From contig JALEZN010000101.1 in assembly GCA_022772585.1 (NCBI GenBank), positions 1 to 41,104 on the forward strand: a stretch of 41,104 bases of DNA. Reading direction: 5' to 3'. Under the pieces are notes generated by a model. The model saw nothing but the letters and a program-made list of their open reading frames with translations. It made no database searches and was not told the DNA's origin. Shown here piece by piece: positions 1 through 8,118 of this stretch (the stretch's first letter is position 1; every line of letters begins with the position of its first letter). The stretch comes from Clostridiales bacterium (GTDB taxonomy: Bacteria; Bacillota; Clostridia; Oscillospirales; Oscillospiraceae). The translations under genes and the position numbers were made by a program.

Positions 1-1
1 C

Positions 2-331
2 GGCATCACGGAGCTGGGCGTGGACCTGTCCGGCCTTACTGACCTGAGCGGCGCGGAAAAATCCGCCGTGGCCTGGCGCTTCGGTGAGCTCCACGGCATC
101 GTCCCTCTGGAGGCCTCCTATGACGAGCTGGTGGAGGAGGGTTATATCGACGGCAAGGAGCTGTACTGGGAGGACGGCTGTCTCTTCACCCTTTCCGGCT
201 CCGCCGAAGCGGGCTTTGACGCCCAGAAGTGGCGCTCCGGCCTGGGCGCCTATTTCTTCACCGGCTGCACCGCCCGTCGCTCCGGGAATGGGTCCTGGAC
301 CTACAGGATCGGGGCCGAGGCCATCTCCTGA
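2..331 (+). CDS. C-terminal part of an unrecognised protein (5' truncated by window edge)
   Basis: An open frame enters from the left edge and ends at the TGA at 329-331. The visible 109 codons have the GC-rich third positions of the neighbouring genes, so it is probably real coding sequence. A GTG at 20 lies in frame but has no ribosome binding site, so I treat this as the tail of a longer gene. The tail is acidic, with many Glu and Asp residues, and has no membrane segment or motif that I recognise. A strong hairpin terminator follows 15 bases after the stop, so this is the last gene of its transcript. Function unknown. Confidence 0.6.
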   Translation, partial: GITELGVDLSGLTDLSGAEKSAVAWRFGELHGIVPLEASYDELVEEGYIDGKELYWEDGCLFTLSGSAEAGFDAQKWRSGLGAYFFTGCTARRSGNGSWTYRIGAEAIS

Positions 332-345
332 CCGCATATCCCGCC

Positions 346-391
346 AAACCGGCCGCCTGTCCAAAACCGCTGGACGGACGGCCGGTTTTTT
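346..391 (+). terminator. Rho-independent terminator
   Basis: An inverted repeat pairs AAACCGGCCG with CGGCCGGTTT, and an inner CCTGTCC/GGACGG-like extension continues the stem. It is followed by a run of six T. It closes the upstream partial gene. Confidence 0.85.
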
Positions 392-399
392 CCTATACT
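371..399 (+). promoter_or_regulatory. Sigma-A-type promoter of the LytTR operon
   Basis: TGGACG (371-376) and TATACT (394-399) are separated by 17 bp. The -10 is near consensus and the -35 matches at 4 of 6 positions. The -35 lies inside the right arm of the preceding terminator, so terminator and promoter are nested. The AAAGGAGG ribosome binding site begins only a few bases after the predicted start of transcription. Confidence 0.55.
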
Positions 400-422
400 G
401 AAGGGGAAAGGAGGGAGCGTCC

Positions 423-866
423 ATGGAGGTGGAGATCCGCGTCGTGCCCGGGCGGAAGGAGCCGGCGGTGGTGATAGAGGCCCCGGCGCTGACCGGCGAG
501 GCCCAGGCCCTGGCGGAGCGCATCGGGGCTCTTTTTCCCCGGCCCCTCACCCTCTGGCAGGGGGACCGGGCCGTGCTGACAGACCCCGGGGCCATCCTGC
601 GGTTCTATGCCGACGGCAAGGGTGTGCTGGCCCAGGGACGGGACGATACCCGCTATACCGTCCGCGCCCGGCTCTACGAGCTGGAGGAAAGGCTGGACCC
701 CCATACCTTTGTGCGCATCTCCCAGTCGGAGATCGTCAACCTCCGGCGGGTGACGGCTCTGGACCTATCCCTCACCGGCACCATCAAAATGACTCTGGAG
801 GGCGGGACGGCCTGCTATGTCTCCCGCCGGTACGTGAAAAAGATCAAAGAGGCTGTGGGCCTGTGA
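423..866 (+). CDS. LytTR-domain DNA-binding regulator
   Basis: A 147-residue stand-alone LytTR transcriptional regulator. The C-terminal half (about 50-147) has the LytTR fold signature: a segment reading FVRISQSEIVNL (about 97-108), then beta strands and a terminal basic RRYVKKIKEAVGL. There is no receiver domain, so input must come from a partner protein rather than a phosphorelay within this chain. Start at ATG 423 with AAAGGAGG about 7 bases upstream. It is followed 13 bp later by a DUF3021-type membrane protein. That pairing is standard for this family, in which the membrane protein is thought to modulate the regulator. Target genes are not visible here; autoregulation of this operon is likely by analogy. 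Confidence 0.88.
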   Translation: MEVEIRVVPGRKEPAVVIEAPALTGEAQALAERIGALFPRPLTLWQGDRAVLTDPGAILRFYADGKGVLAQGRDDTRYTVRARLYELEERLDPHTFVRISQSEIVNLRRVTALDLSLTGTIKMTLEGGTACYVSRRYVKKIKEAVGL

Positions 867-879
867 AAGGAGGCGCGTT

Positions 880-1716
880 ATGAGCACCAAACAACAATGG
901 CTCATCCGGGTTCTGACCGGCGGACTTTTGGGCATGGCCGCTCTGCTCCTCATCGGCTGTCTGGCGGGGAGCTTTTCCATCTACGGAGACAATTCCTTCC
1001 GGGGCCTGATGCTGGTGGACGGCGCCATGGTCCTCCGCCTGGGCGGCTGGGAGGGACTTGCCGTAACAGTCCAGTTTGCCCTGTTCTTCCTGCTGGGGGC
1101 CGTGGTGGGCGTGTCCACCCTGCCCTTTGCCGACGAAGGCCGTGCCCTGGCCCTCCGCTCCCTGGCCCACTTTGCCGTGACGGCGGCGCTGGTTGCCCTG
1201 CTGGCGGGATTGAATTTCGGCCTGAACGCTCTGCCCGTCTGCCTGGCCCTGCTGGCGCTGGTCTATCTGCTCATCTGGCTGGGGCGCTGGGTGGGCTGGT
1301 ACGCCGAGGTGGCCGCCATCCGGGAGAAGCTGGGCCTCGCCCCCGGTCCCTCCCTCTTCAAATGGCGGGAGACCCTGCCCTACTTTTTCTTCGCCCTGCT
1401 GCTGTGCGGCGTGCTGCCTTTTGTCCTCCGGGCGCTGGACGCCCGGGACGTGCCGGTGCTCACGGGACTGCTGCTTCCCTATCTTCTGCTTCCGGTGGGC
1501 GGATTTTTCTCCGGTCTGTCTCTGGGAAAACGGCAGGGGTTCTGTCCCCTCTACCCTCCCTTCTGCGCCCTGTGCTACCTTCCCGTGGTCTTTCTTCTGT
1601 TCAACTCCAGCGCTCTTTTCCACTGCGGCGTGGTGTTTTGCGCCGCCCTGGCGGGCGGTCTCGCCGGCGCCGCCGCCCGGCATAAAAAGACCCCGCCGGC
1701 CCCCGAAGAGAGGTGA
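880..1716 (+). CDS. DUF3021-type integral membrane protein with extra C-terminal membrane half
   Basis: A 278-residue polytopic membrane protein. Residues about 8-155 contain four hydrophobic segments and end in a membrane helix followed by an ..EVAAIREKLGL-type stretch, as in DUF3021 proteins encoded beside stand-alone LytTR regulators. Those are usually about 130-150 residues. Here a second hydrophobic half (about 160-270, roughly four more segments) continues without a break, which is long for the family. The chain ends in a short basic, Pro-rich cytoplasmic tail. It lies 13 bp after the LytTR gene and is almost contiguous with the next small membrane gene, so the three are one operon. The likely role is membrane-side control of the LytTR protein; whether the second half is a transporter-like or sensory domain is unknown. 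Confidence 0.75.
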   Translation: MSTKQQWLIRVLTGGLLGMAALLLIGCLAGSFSIYGDNSFRGLMLVDGAMVLRLGGWEGLAVTVQFALFFLLGAVVGVSTLPFADEGRALALRSLAHFAVTAALVALLAGLNFGLNALPVCLALLALVYLLIWLGRWVGWYAEVAAIREKLGLAPGPSLFKWRETLPYFFFALLLCGVLPFVLRALDARDVPVLTGLLLPYLLLPVGGFFSGLSLGKRQGFCPLYPPFCALCYLPVVFLLFNSSALFHCGVVFCAALAGGLAGAAARHKKTPPAPEER

Positions 1717-1721
1717 TTGCC

Positions 1722-2030
1722 ATGCCGGAACTGCTGCTTTTCCTCTTTGGCCCCATGCTGGCCGCCCTCCTGCTCCAGCTCTTTCTTCTTCACCGCACCC
1801 GTTCCCGCTCTTCCAAGCTCCGTTTTCTGCGCTTTTCGGTCCCCCTGACCGCGCTCGTTCCCCTCTTCCTGGCCCTGCAGACCTGGTTCGATCAGTCCGG
1901 ATTCTTCTGGCAGCTGGCCTTTCTCTTCTGGCTGGCCGTGGCCGCCGCTATCCTGCTGGGCTACGCTCTGGCCTTGGGTGTCTTTGTCCTGCTGCGCCGC
2001 CGGGAACGGAAGGATCAGCCCCCATCCTGA
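1722..2030 (+). CDS. Small membrane protein, third gene of LytTR operon
   Basis: A 102-residue protein with three hydrophobic segments (about 3-20, 37-52 and 61-90), basic Arg-rich loops and an RRRERK tail. I chose ATG 1722 because AGAGAGG lies 6-10 bases upstream. An in-frame GTG at 1713 overlaps the previous stop region and has no separate binding site. The gene begins 5 bp after the previous stop, so translation is probably coupled. No family recognised. By position it may act with the DUF3021-type protein. Confidence 0.65.
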   Translation: MPELLLFLFGPMLAALLLQLFLLHRTRSRSSKLRFLRFSVPLTALVPLFLALQTWFDQSGFFWQLAFLFWLAVAAAILLGYALALGVFVLLRRRERKDQPPS

Positions 2031-2060
2031 CCCCAGAGTCCCTGTTTTTGCCGCAAAGAC

Positions 2061-2089
2061 TTGAAAATTTCAGAGGAAGGGGCTATACT
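2061..2089 (+). promoter_or_regulatory. asnS promoter
   Basis: TTGAAA (2061-2066) and TATACT (2084-2089) with a 17-bp spacer, very close to the sigma-A consensus. The predicted leader is only about 50 nt, too short for a T-box, which sets this synthetase apart from many Firmicute aminoacyl-tRNA synthetase genes. Confidence 0.85.
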
Positions 2090-2144
2090 ACCAATATTCG
2101 ATCATCCGATCTCGGATATACACCACTGAAATGAGGGGACCACA

Positions 2145-3539
2145 ATGAAACGAACCACCATTGCACAAATCTTCGCGGATCAGGGCGCCTTCGGCGGCCA
2201 GACCGTCACCGTCTGCGGCTGGGCCCGCACCATCCGCGATATGAAGACCTTCGGCTTTATCGAGCTGAACGACGGCTCCTGCTTCCGGAACCTCCAGGTC
2301 GTCTTTGCCGACGGCGAGGTCGCCAATTTCAAGGAGATCTCCAAGTGCAATGTGGGCACCTCTTTCGTGGTGACCGGCACCGTGGTCCTCACCCCCGGCG
2401 CCAAGCAGCCTCTGGAGGTCAAGGCCGCCACTATTACCGTAGAGGGTGCCTCCACCCCCGACTATCCTCTGCAGAAGAAGCGCCACAGCGTGGAGTACCT
2501 GCGCACCATCCAGCACCTGCGTCCCCGCACCAACCTGTTCTCCGCCGCTTTCCGGGTGCGCAGCGTGGCGGCCCACGCCGTCCACTGCTTCTTCCAGGAC
2601 CGGGGCTTCGTGTATGTCCACACCCCCATCATCACCGCCAGCGACTGCGAGGGCGCCGGTGAGATGTTCCAGGTGACCACTCTGGATATGAACAACCCGC
2701 CCCGCTTGGCCGACGGCAGCGTGGACTGGAGCCAGGACTTCTTCGGCAAGCGTGCCAATCTCACCGTGTCCGGCCAGCTCAACGCCGAAAACTTTGCCAT
2801 GGCCTTCGGCAACGTCTACACCTTCGGCCCCACCTTCCGGGCGGAGAACTCCAACACTCAGCGCCACGCTGCCGAGTTCTGGATGATCGAGCCCGAGATG
2901 GCCTTCTGCGATCTGGCCGGCGACATGGAAGTGGCCGAGGACATGATCAAGTATATCATCAACACCGTGATGGAGAAGTGCCCCGACGAGATGGACTTCT
3001 TCTCCTCCTTCGTGGACAAGGGCCTGAAGGAACGGCTGCAGCACGTGGCCTCCTCCGACTTCGGCCGTGTGACCTACACCGACGCGGTGGAGATCCTCAA
3101 GAAGAACAACGACAAGTTCGACTACAAGGTGGAGTGGGGCTGCGACCTGCAGACCGAGCACGAGCGCTACCTCACCGAGCAGGTCTTTAAAAAGCCCGTG
3201 TTCGTCACCGACTATCCCAAGGACATCAAGGCCTTCTATATGCGTCTCAACGACGACGGCAAGACCGTGGCCGCCGCCGACTGTCTGGTCCCCGGCATCG
3301 GCGAGATCATCGGCGGCTCCCAGCGTGAGGAGCGGCTGGACCTGCTGGAGGCTCGTATCAGAGAGCTTGGCATGGATCCCAAGGACTACTGGTGGTATCT
3401 GGATCTGCGGCGCTACGGCTCCTGCAAGCATGCCGGTTTCGGTCTGGGCTTCGAGCGCATGGTCATGTACCTCACCGGCATCTCCAACATCCGCGACGTG
3501 GAGCTGCATCCGCGTACCGTTGGAAACGCCGACTTCTAA
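2145..3539 (+). CDS. asnS: Asparaginyl-tRNA synthetase
   Basis: A 464-residue class IIb aminoacyl-tRNA synthetase that charges tRNA-Asn with asparagine in the cytoplasm. The N-terminal OB-fold anticodon-binding domain covers about residues 1-110. The class II core follows, with motif 2 (a [20 protein letters not shown] segment around 229-248) and motif 3 near the C terminus ([15 protein letters not shown], about 428-442). The full length matches the family and the sequence is intact. The start is supported by GAGGGG about 8 bases upstream. It is monocistronic: own promoter upstream, strong hairpin terminator right after the stop. Presence of AsnS argues for direct charging of tRNA-Asn in this organism. 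AsnS rather than AspS is assigned on overall similarity and length (AspS is usually near 590 residues). Confidence 0.95.
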   Translation: MKRTTIAQIFADQGAFGGQTVTVCGWARTIRDMKTFGFIELNDGSCFRNLQVVFADGEVANFKEISKCNVGTSFVVTGTVVLTPGAKQPLEVKAATITVEGASTPDYPLQKKRHSVEYLRTIQHLRPRTNLFSAAFRVRSVAAHAVHCFFQDRGFVYVHTPIITASDCEGAGEMFQVTTLDMNNPPRLADGSVDWSQDFFGKRANLTVSGQLNAENFAMAFGNVYTFGPTFRAENSNTQRHAAEFWMIEPEMAFCDLAGDMEVAEDMIKYIINTVMEKCPDEMDFFSSFVDKGLKERLQHVASSDFGRVTYTDAVEILKKNNDKFDYKVEWGCDLQTEHERYLTEQVFKKPVFVTDYPKDIKAFYMRLNDDGKTVAAADCLVPGIGEIIGGSQREERLDLLEARIRELGMDPKDYWWYLDLRRYGSCKHAGFGLGFERMVMYLTGISNIRDVELHPRTVGNADF

Positions 3540-3548
3540 AAAATAATT

Positions 3549-3595
3549 AAGGCCCCGACATGGAACCGCTCCCCGCAGCTCCACGTCGGGGCCTT
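3549..3595. terminator. Bidirectional terminator after asnS
   Basis: AAGGCCCCGACATGG pairs with CCACGTCGGGGCCTT across a 17-nt loop. The stem is 15 bp with one mismatch-type pair and T-rich flanks on the plus strand. It lies 10 bases after the asnS stop. Confidence 0.85.
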
Positions 3596-3604
3596 CTCAT
3601 ACGC

Positions 3605-3640
3605 AAAACATCCGCGGACGGCACCGTCCGCGGATGTTTT
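3605..3640. terminator. Second hairpin terminator between convergent genes
   Basis: A perfect 16-bp stem of AAAACATCCGCGGACG with CGTCCGCGGATGTTTT, with a 4-nt loop. The A/T ends give a U-tract on both strands. It can end the minus-strand aminotransferase transcript (the gene stops at 3670) as well as asnS read-through. Confidence 0.85.
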
Positions 3641-3669
3641 TATGCCCGGCACAGCTCCGGGTCTTGTTT

Positions 3670-4824
3670 TCAGCCTTTCAGCAGCTCCTCCACTGCTCCC
3701 TGCACGTAGTCCACCTCTTCGAAGGTGGTAAAGGGGCCCACCGAGAAGCGCACGGTGCCCTGGGGGAAGGTGCCCAGGGTCTGGTGGGCGGTGGGAGCGC
3801 AGTGGAGCCCGCACCGGGTGGCAATACCATATTCCTGCTCCAGCCGGAAGGCCATCTCGCCGTTGTCGCCGTGGAGGAAGTCCACCGACACCACGCCGGT
3901 GCGCATGTCCAGATCGTCGGTGCCCACCACCCGGATGCCGTCCTCCTCCAGTTCCTTCAGCCGGGCCCACAGATGGCAGGCCACCTTGTGCTCCCGCCGC
4001 CGCAGGTCCTCCCCCTGCTCCTCCAGATAGGAGAGGGCGGCATGGAGGCCGTAGATGCCGGGCAGGTTCAGTGTGCCCGCCTCAAAGCGGTCGGGCAGGA
4101 AGGCAGGCATCACCAGCTCGTGGGACACGCTTCCCGTCCCTCCCGCCACCAGGGGCGTGAGACAGCGGGCCAGCGCGTCGGTGAGCACCATGCCGCCGAT
4201 GCCCTGGGGGCCCAGCAGGGCCTTGTGGCCGGGGAAGGCCAGCCCGTCAATGCACATGTCCTCCATGTCCACCGGGATGGCCCCCACCGTCTGGGAGCCG
4301 TCCACCAGGAAGAAGATGCCCCGTTCCCGGCACAGCTTTCCCACCGCGCCGACGGGCATCACCGTGCCGCACACATTGGAGGCATGGGTGAGCACCACCG
4401 CCCGGGTGCCGGGAGTCAGGTGCTCCTCCACCTGCTCAAGCAGCAGCTCGCCCTTATCATTGCACGGCAGATAGTCTACCTCCACTCCCTGCTCCTGAAG
4501 CTGGGTCAGGGGACGGAGCACGCCGTTGTGCTCCATGGGGGAGGTGACCACCCGGTCGCCCGGTTTGAGCAGGCCCTTGATGAGGTAGTTGAGGGAGTGG
4601 GTGGAGCCGGGGGTGAAGATCACGTTCCGCACACCGGGGCCCTTTACCAGCCGGTTGAGCTGCTCCCGGGTCTCCAGGGCCAGCGAGGCGGCGTCATAGG
4701 CAGCCTCATACCCGCCCCGGCCGATGTTGCAGCCCACGTTGATGATATAGTCGGCCATAGCCTCCCCCACACCGGGGGCCTTGGGGTAGGAGGTGGCGCC
4801 GTTGTCCATGTAAACCTTACGCAT
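3670..4824 (-). CDS. Class V aminotransferase / cysteine desulfurase-like PLP enzyme
   Basis: A 384-residue PLP-dependent enzyme of the aminotransferase class V fold, closest to the cysteine desulfurase-like EF2568 type. The start [12 protein letters not shown] is the family N-terminal motif. The Schiff-base lysine is Lys201 in [14 protein letters not shown]-terminal RCGLHCAP segment (about 337-344) carries cysteines where desulfurases have the sulfur-accepting Cys. Expected chemistry is removal of sulfur from cysteine, or a related beta-elimination or transamination. No iscU, sufBCD or thiI partner lies beside it, so the biological sulfur acceptor is unknown. The start at 4824 has an AAAGAGG/AAAAG-type purine run upstream. 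The upstream gene ends 24 bp away on the same strand, so the two may be co-transcribed. Confidence 0.85.
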   Translation of the reverse strand: MRKVYMDNGATSYPKAPGVGEAMADYIINVGCNIGRGGYEAAYDAASLALETREQLNRLVKGPGVRNVIFTPGSTHSLNYLIKGLLKPGDRVVTSPMEHNGVLRPLTQLQEQGVEVDYLPCNDKGELLLEQVEEHLTPGTRAVVLTHASNVCGTVMPVGAVGKLCRERGIFFLVDGSQTVGAIPVDMEDMCIDGLAFPGHKALLGPQGIGGMVLTDALARCLTPLVAGGTGSVSHELVMPAFLPDRFEAGTLNLPGIYGLHAALSYLEEQGEDLRRREHKVACHLWARLKELEEDGIRVVGTDDLDMRTGVVSVDFLHGDNGEMAFRLEQEYGIATRCGLHCAPTAHQTLGTFPQGTVRFSVGPFTTFEEVDYVQGAVEELLKG

Positions 4825-4848
4825 GTTCTTTTCCTCTTTCCGTTCAGA

Positions 4849-6036
4849 TCAGGCCAGCTCGGTCTCCAGCGGGATGCGCAGGACGCAGTTTTCCTCCTCC
4901 AGCCGGTTCAGCAGCCGGCTCAGGTTGGAGGCTGTGGCGCCGCTGTCATTGAGCAGGAGCCGGGCCGCTGTGCGGCGGGACTTGACCTTGGTGACGATGG
5001 CGTTGGTGTTGAGATAGCCGCTCGACCCGCTGGGACGGCCGTCCACGCTGGTGCTCCACAGCTTCCAGCCCTCCCCGGCCAAGGCGCGGGCCGTCTCCCG
5101 GCTCTCATTGGTGAGCCGGGCGGTGTGGACTCTGGTCCATGCCAGACGCTCCAGCAGGTCGTTTCCCCGGGCCAGTTCGTCCCGGGCAGTTTCCAGGCTG
5201 CTGCCGTCGGCCAGCAGGCCCACCTGGTGGCCGGCCCCCAGCACACGCCGCACCAGTGCCTCCTGCCCGGCCAGCTCCTCCGGCCGGAAGAAAAAGACCG
5301 CTCTGGCCCCCCAGCGCTCCAGCGTCTCCAGAATACGCTCGGCCCCGCCGCCATCGGTACATTCCACCCCCAGGTACACCCAGACACCGGGCTCGTCCGG
5401 ATCATCCGAGGTGGCAGGGGGCGTGGTCACTGTTCCGCTCCCGGTGGGGACGGGGCTGGGCGTAACAGCGAGACTCTGCATGTACCTGTCATACCGGTCC
5501 TGCATCAGTGAGGCCGCTGACTGCATGAATTTCAGATCGCTGAGCACGGCGTAATTGTTCGTGATCCGGATCAGCACGCCCGCCGACCGGGTAGGCCGGT
5601 AGCTGTACTGGAGGCCAAAGAACTGGCACACGCCGTTGGCCGGGACATAGACCTTTCCGTTGCGGATGATGGCCCGCATGTCCAGATTCATCCCGGTGTT
5701 GCTCACCGTGCAGGTCTGGGCGTTGATATCGAACACGATGGTGCCGCCCAGGCTGTACAGGGTAAGGGTGTGGGTATTGCCCTCCTGATACAGTCCGTAG
5801 GCGATCCCCAGGTCCACCCCGGTGACGTTTTTGTCAAAGGTGGTGTAGGGGACGTAAATCATCCCTCCCACCGCCACCGGCATGTTGGCGGCGCTGAGGC
5901 CGGTCTCGGCGTCGATGAGCTTGTCGTTGACCGCCAGGTGGTAGACCTGGACCTCACCGGCGGCGCCTGCCGCCAGGGGCAGGAGAGCCAGCACCAGCAC
6001 CGCCGCGCACAGCAGTGCCAGCAGGTTTCGCTTCAT
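4849..6036 (-). CDS. Secreted stalk-domain protein with degenerate NodB-like deacetylase domain
   Basis: A 395-residue exported protein. ATG 6036 is chosen over the longer open frame because GGAAGGGGGG lies just upstream and the chain then opens with a signal peptide (about 1-26, cut near AGA-AG). Residues about 30-165 are a copper amine oxidase N-terminal-like (stalk) domain with the repeating pattern of short beta strands and the phrase GKVYVPANGV. A Thr/Pro linker (about 191-215) leads to an alpha/beta domain (216-395) that resembles polysaccharide deacetylases. The catalytic motifs are not intact: the TFDDG position reads VECTDGG (224-230), and no HSxxH zinc motif is visible around 270. 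I infer a non-catalytic, wall-associated protein. It may be co-transcribed with the downstream aminotransferase-like gene. Confidence 0.75.
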   Translation of the reverse strand: MKRNLLALLCAAVLVLALLPLAAGAAGEVQVYHLAVNDKLIDAETGLSAANMPVAVGGMIYVPYTTFDKNVTGVDLGIAYGLYQEGNTHTLTLYSLGGTIVFDINAQTCTVSNTGMNLDMRAIIRNGKVYVPANGVCQFFGLQYSYRPTRSAGVLIRITNNYAVLSDLKFMQSAASLMQDRYDRYMQSLAVTPSPVPTGSGTVTTPPATSDDPDEPGVWVYLGVECTDGGGAERILETLERWGARAVFFFRPEELAGQEALVRRVLGAGHQVGLLADGSSLETARDELARGNDLLERLAWTRVHTARLTNESRETARALAGEGWKLWSTSVDGRPSGSSGYLNTNAIVTKVKSRRTAARLLLNDSGATASNLSRLLNRLEEENCVLRIPLETELA

Positions 6037-6075
6037 CCCGGTCCCCCCTTCCGCCGCGCAGTCGATTCCTTTTTT

Positions 6076-6081
6076 ATTATA
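6076..6081 (-). promoter_or_regulatory. Candidate -10 box for the stalk-domain gene
   Basis: On the minus strand TATAAT lies about 40 bases before the start of the gene ending at 4849. The -35 region falls in the right part of the first hairpin at 6089-6130 and does not match consensus well, so the promoter call rests on the -10 alone. Confidence 0.4.
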
Positions 6082-6088
6082 ATGCCTG

Positions 6089-6173
6089 AATTCGATCAAA
6101 AGAGCTGAGAATGGCCCTTTTGATCGAATTGTGCGGCTGCTGCCGCACGAATAAACCGCAAAGCGGTTTATTC
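6089..6173. repeat. Three abutting perfect hairpins (repeat-element-like)
   Basis: Hairpin 1 (6089-6130): 14-bp perfect stem AATTCGATCAAAAG/CTTTTGATCGAATT, loop 14 nt. Hairpin 2 (6131-6148): 7-bp stem GTGCGGC/GCCGCAC, loop 4 nt. Hairpin 3 (6149-6173): 11-bp stem GAATAAACCGC/GCGGTTTATTC, loop 3 nt. There is not one unpaired base between them. No gene is nearby on the right until the terminator at 6315. The region 6174-6314 shows no gene or further strong structure. Confidence 0.8.
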
Positions 6174-6314
6174 AGCAGACATTATTATAACATTTCTTTT
6201 TTCACAGGTAAAGGCTCATTCCTTCTCCGGCTCCCTTGTGATGGGACCCGGCACGGCGCAGCCGCAACTGAGGGATCCTCTCTCGGCAAATAGGCCCGGA
6301 CCCGTTCACACATG

Positions 6315-6345
6315 AAAAACCCGCTGCCGCAGGGCAGCGGGTTTT
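6315..6345 (-). terminator. Terminator of the pst-pho operon
   Basis: A 13-bp perfect stem AAAACCCGCTGCC/GGCAGCGGGTTTT followed on the minus strand by TTTTT. It lies 32 bases after the histidine kinase stop and closes the whole phosphate operon. Confidence 0.9.
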
Positions 6346-6376
6346 CTGTTTCACGGCGGTTCGAAGAGGAGGTCCG

Positions 6377-8107
6377 TCATTTGCTTTGAGGCAGCGTGAT
6401 GCAGAACTCAGAGCCTTGGCCCACCTGGCTCTCCAGGTGAATGGAGCCGCCGTACAGCGCCACGATATGCTTGACGATGGCCAGCCCCAGTCCGGTACCG
6501 CCCGCCTTCCGGGAGCGTCCTTTGTCCACCCGGTAGAACCGTTCAAATACCCGGTCCTGGGCTTCCGGCGGGATGCCGATGCCGGTGTCCGCCACAGTGA
6601 TGGTCACAGAATCCTCCACATTTTCCACCAATATATCTACATTTCCACCGGTATGATTATATTTAATGCCGTTTTCCGTCAGGTTGAGGATGACCTCCTT
6701 CAGCCGTGCCGCCGGGATGGCTGCGGTACATTCCCGGCCCCGGACCGTCACCGTCACCTGGGACTCCTCCGCCTTGATGGCCAGCAAGTCGGCCGCCTCC
6801 CGGGCGGTGGCCAGCACCGGGGCGTCGGAATCGTCCTGTTCCATGGTAAGGGATTCCAGCTCCGAGAGCTTGAGAATATCGTTGATAAGGGCAATAAGCC
6901 GGTCTACCTCCACCCCGATCAGGGAGGAAAAACGCTTCTGGTCCTCGGTGGAGGTGACCATGCCGGAGGAGAGCATGTCGGTGAACCCCTTGATGCTGGT
7001 CAGCGGCGTTTTGAGCTCATGGGACACATTTGCGGTAAAGTCGGCACGGATGGATTCGGCCCGCTTGAGCTCGGTCACGTCGGAAATGAGGATGGCGGTG
7101 CCAACCGACTGCCCCTCGTACTGCCGTCCGGAGACCGGCGAGAGGAAGAACCGCAGGCTGCGGCCCGCCTCAGGCAGATCGGCCACGTCCAGCACCACCG
7201 AATTCTTCTGGCTGTGGCACTGCTCGGTGGCCTCCCGCAGCCGGCGGCTGCGGGTAAAGACCATGAGCCCCGCCGCCTCGCCACCGTCCTCGGGCGCGCC
7301 GAACAGTTCCCGGGCGGCCCGGTTGCTGGCCAGCAGGCCCCCCTTTTCGTCCAGCAGGAGGAACCCCTCGTCCATGCAGTCCAGGATCAGGTTGACCTTG
7401 TCCCGCTCCTCGGTGAGGTGCTGGATGGAGGCGCCCAGCCGTTCCACCAGCTTGTCGATATACCGCAGGATGGGACGCAGCTCGTCATCCCCCCGGTAGG
7501 CGTCCAGCACCGTGGTGGACGCGCCTGAGAGCACCCCCGTCAGGGCGCCGCTCACCGCTTCCAGCGGCTCCAGCACCCGGCGGGCCATCCGGCTGGAGAG
7601 GGCCAGGGCCAGCAGCAGCGCCGCTACCGAGGCCACCAGAAAACCGGTCATGCTCCGCCAGACCAGCGTGTCAATGGAGGAGAGGGGCATGGAAGCCCGG
7701 CCAATCATGCCGTCGGTGAACCGTTTGGCTACATAGAGCATGGGCACTCCCACCGTGTCGGAGGCCCGGGTATCCTCGCCCCATCCGGTGGCCTTGGCCG
7801 TGATAACCTCCGGCCGGTCGGCATGGCCGCCCATCTGTTCTCCTTCGGCTTTGGTATCCACCAGCACCTCGCCCTCCGGCGTGATGATGGTAAGACGCTT
7901 GTCGGGCGCCGCCTGTCGGAACTGCTCCGCCGCCCCCTGGGCGTCGGTGGTCTGGCTCTGGCTGTCCATCAGGATCAGCAGCTCCCGCAGGTTCTGCCGG
8001 GCATCCTCCCGCTGCTGGTTGAACAGGAACCAGACGCCTGCCGCGTTGGAGATCAGGAGAGATACCAGAACAATGATCAAAGTGGAACCCATCAAACGCT
8101 TTTTCAT
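6377..8107 (-). CDS. phoR: PhoR-type sensor histidine kinase
   Basis: A 576-residue membrane sensor kinase. Transmembrane helices are at about 8-30 and 152-172, enclosing an extracytoplasmic domain of about 120 residues. A HAMP-like stretch (173-225) and a PAS domain (about 235-345) follow. The HisKA motif FTANVSHELKTPL has the phosphorylatable His363. The ATPase domain follows with N box NLTENGIKYNHTGG, G1 VADTGIGIPP and G2 GGTGLGLAIVKHI. The order of domains matches Bacillus-type PhoR. It is the last gene of the pst-pho run and starts 11 bp after the response regulator gene, so it should phosphorylate that protein under phosphate limitation. PhoU and the Pst transporter encoded upstream are its expected signalling partners. 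Confidence 0.92.
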   Translation of the reverse strand: MKKRLMGSTLIIVLVSLLISNAAGVWFLFNQQREDARQNLRELLILMDSQSQTTDAQGAAEQFRQAAPDKRLTIITPEGEVLVDTKAEGEQMGGHADRPEVITAKATGWGEDTRASDTVGVPMLYVAKRFTDGMIGRASMPLSSIDTLVWRSMTGFLVASVAALLLALALSSRMARRVLEPLEAVSGALTGVLSGASTTVLDAYRGDDELRPILRYIDKLVERLGASIQHLTEERDKVNLILDCMDEGFLLLDEKGGLLASNRAARELFGAPEDGGEAAGLMVFTRSRRLREATEQCHSQKNSVVLDVADLPEAGRSLRFFLSPVSGRQYEGQSVGTAILISDVTELKRAESIRADFTANVSHELKTPLTSIKGFTDMLSSGMVTSTEDQKRFSSLIGVEVDRLIALINDILKLSELESLTMEQDDSDAPVLATAREAADLLAIKAEESQVTVTVRGRECTAAIPAARLKEVILNLTENGIKYNHTGGNVDILVENVEDSVTITVADTGIGIPPEAQDRVFERFYRVDKGRSRKAGGTGLGLAIVKHIVALYGGSIHLESQVGQGSEFCITLPQSK

Positions 8108-8118
8108 CCCGACGCCCC

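Noticed and set aside
2090-2144. T-box leader upstream of asnS
   Set aside because: The leader from the predicted start is about 50 nt, far too short for the T-box stem structures.
2088-3584. 498-codon minus-strand frame over asnS
   Set aside because: Antisense shadow of a clear asnS; composition typical of reverse-complemented GC-rich codons.
3634-5511. Long plus-strand open frame (625 codons) over the aminotransferase and stalk-domain genes
   Set aside because: It lies antisense to two well-supported genes, has a His/Gln/Gly-rich shadow composition and no ribosome binding site or family resemblance.
6202-6546. 114-codon minus-strand frame after phoR
   Set aside because: It overlaps the phoR 3' end in another frame and spans the operon terminator.
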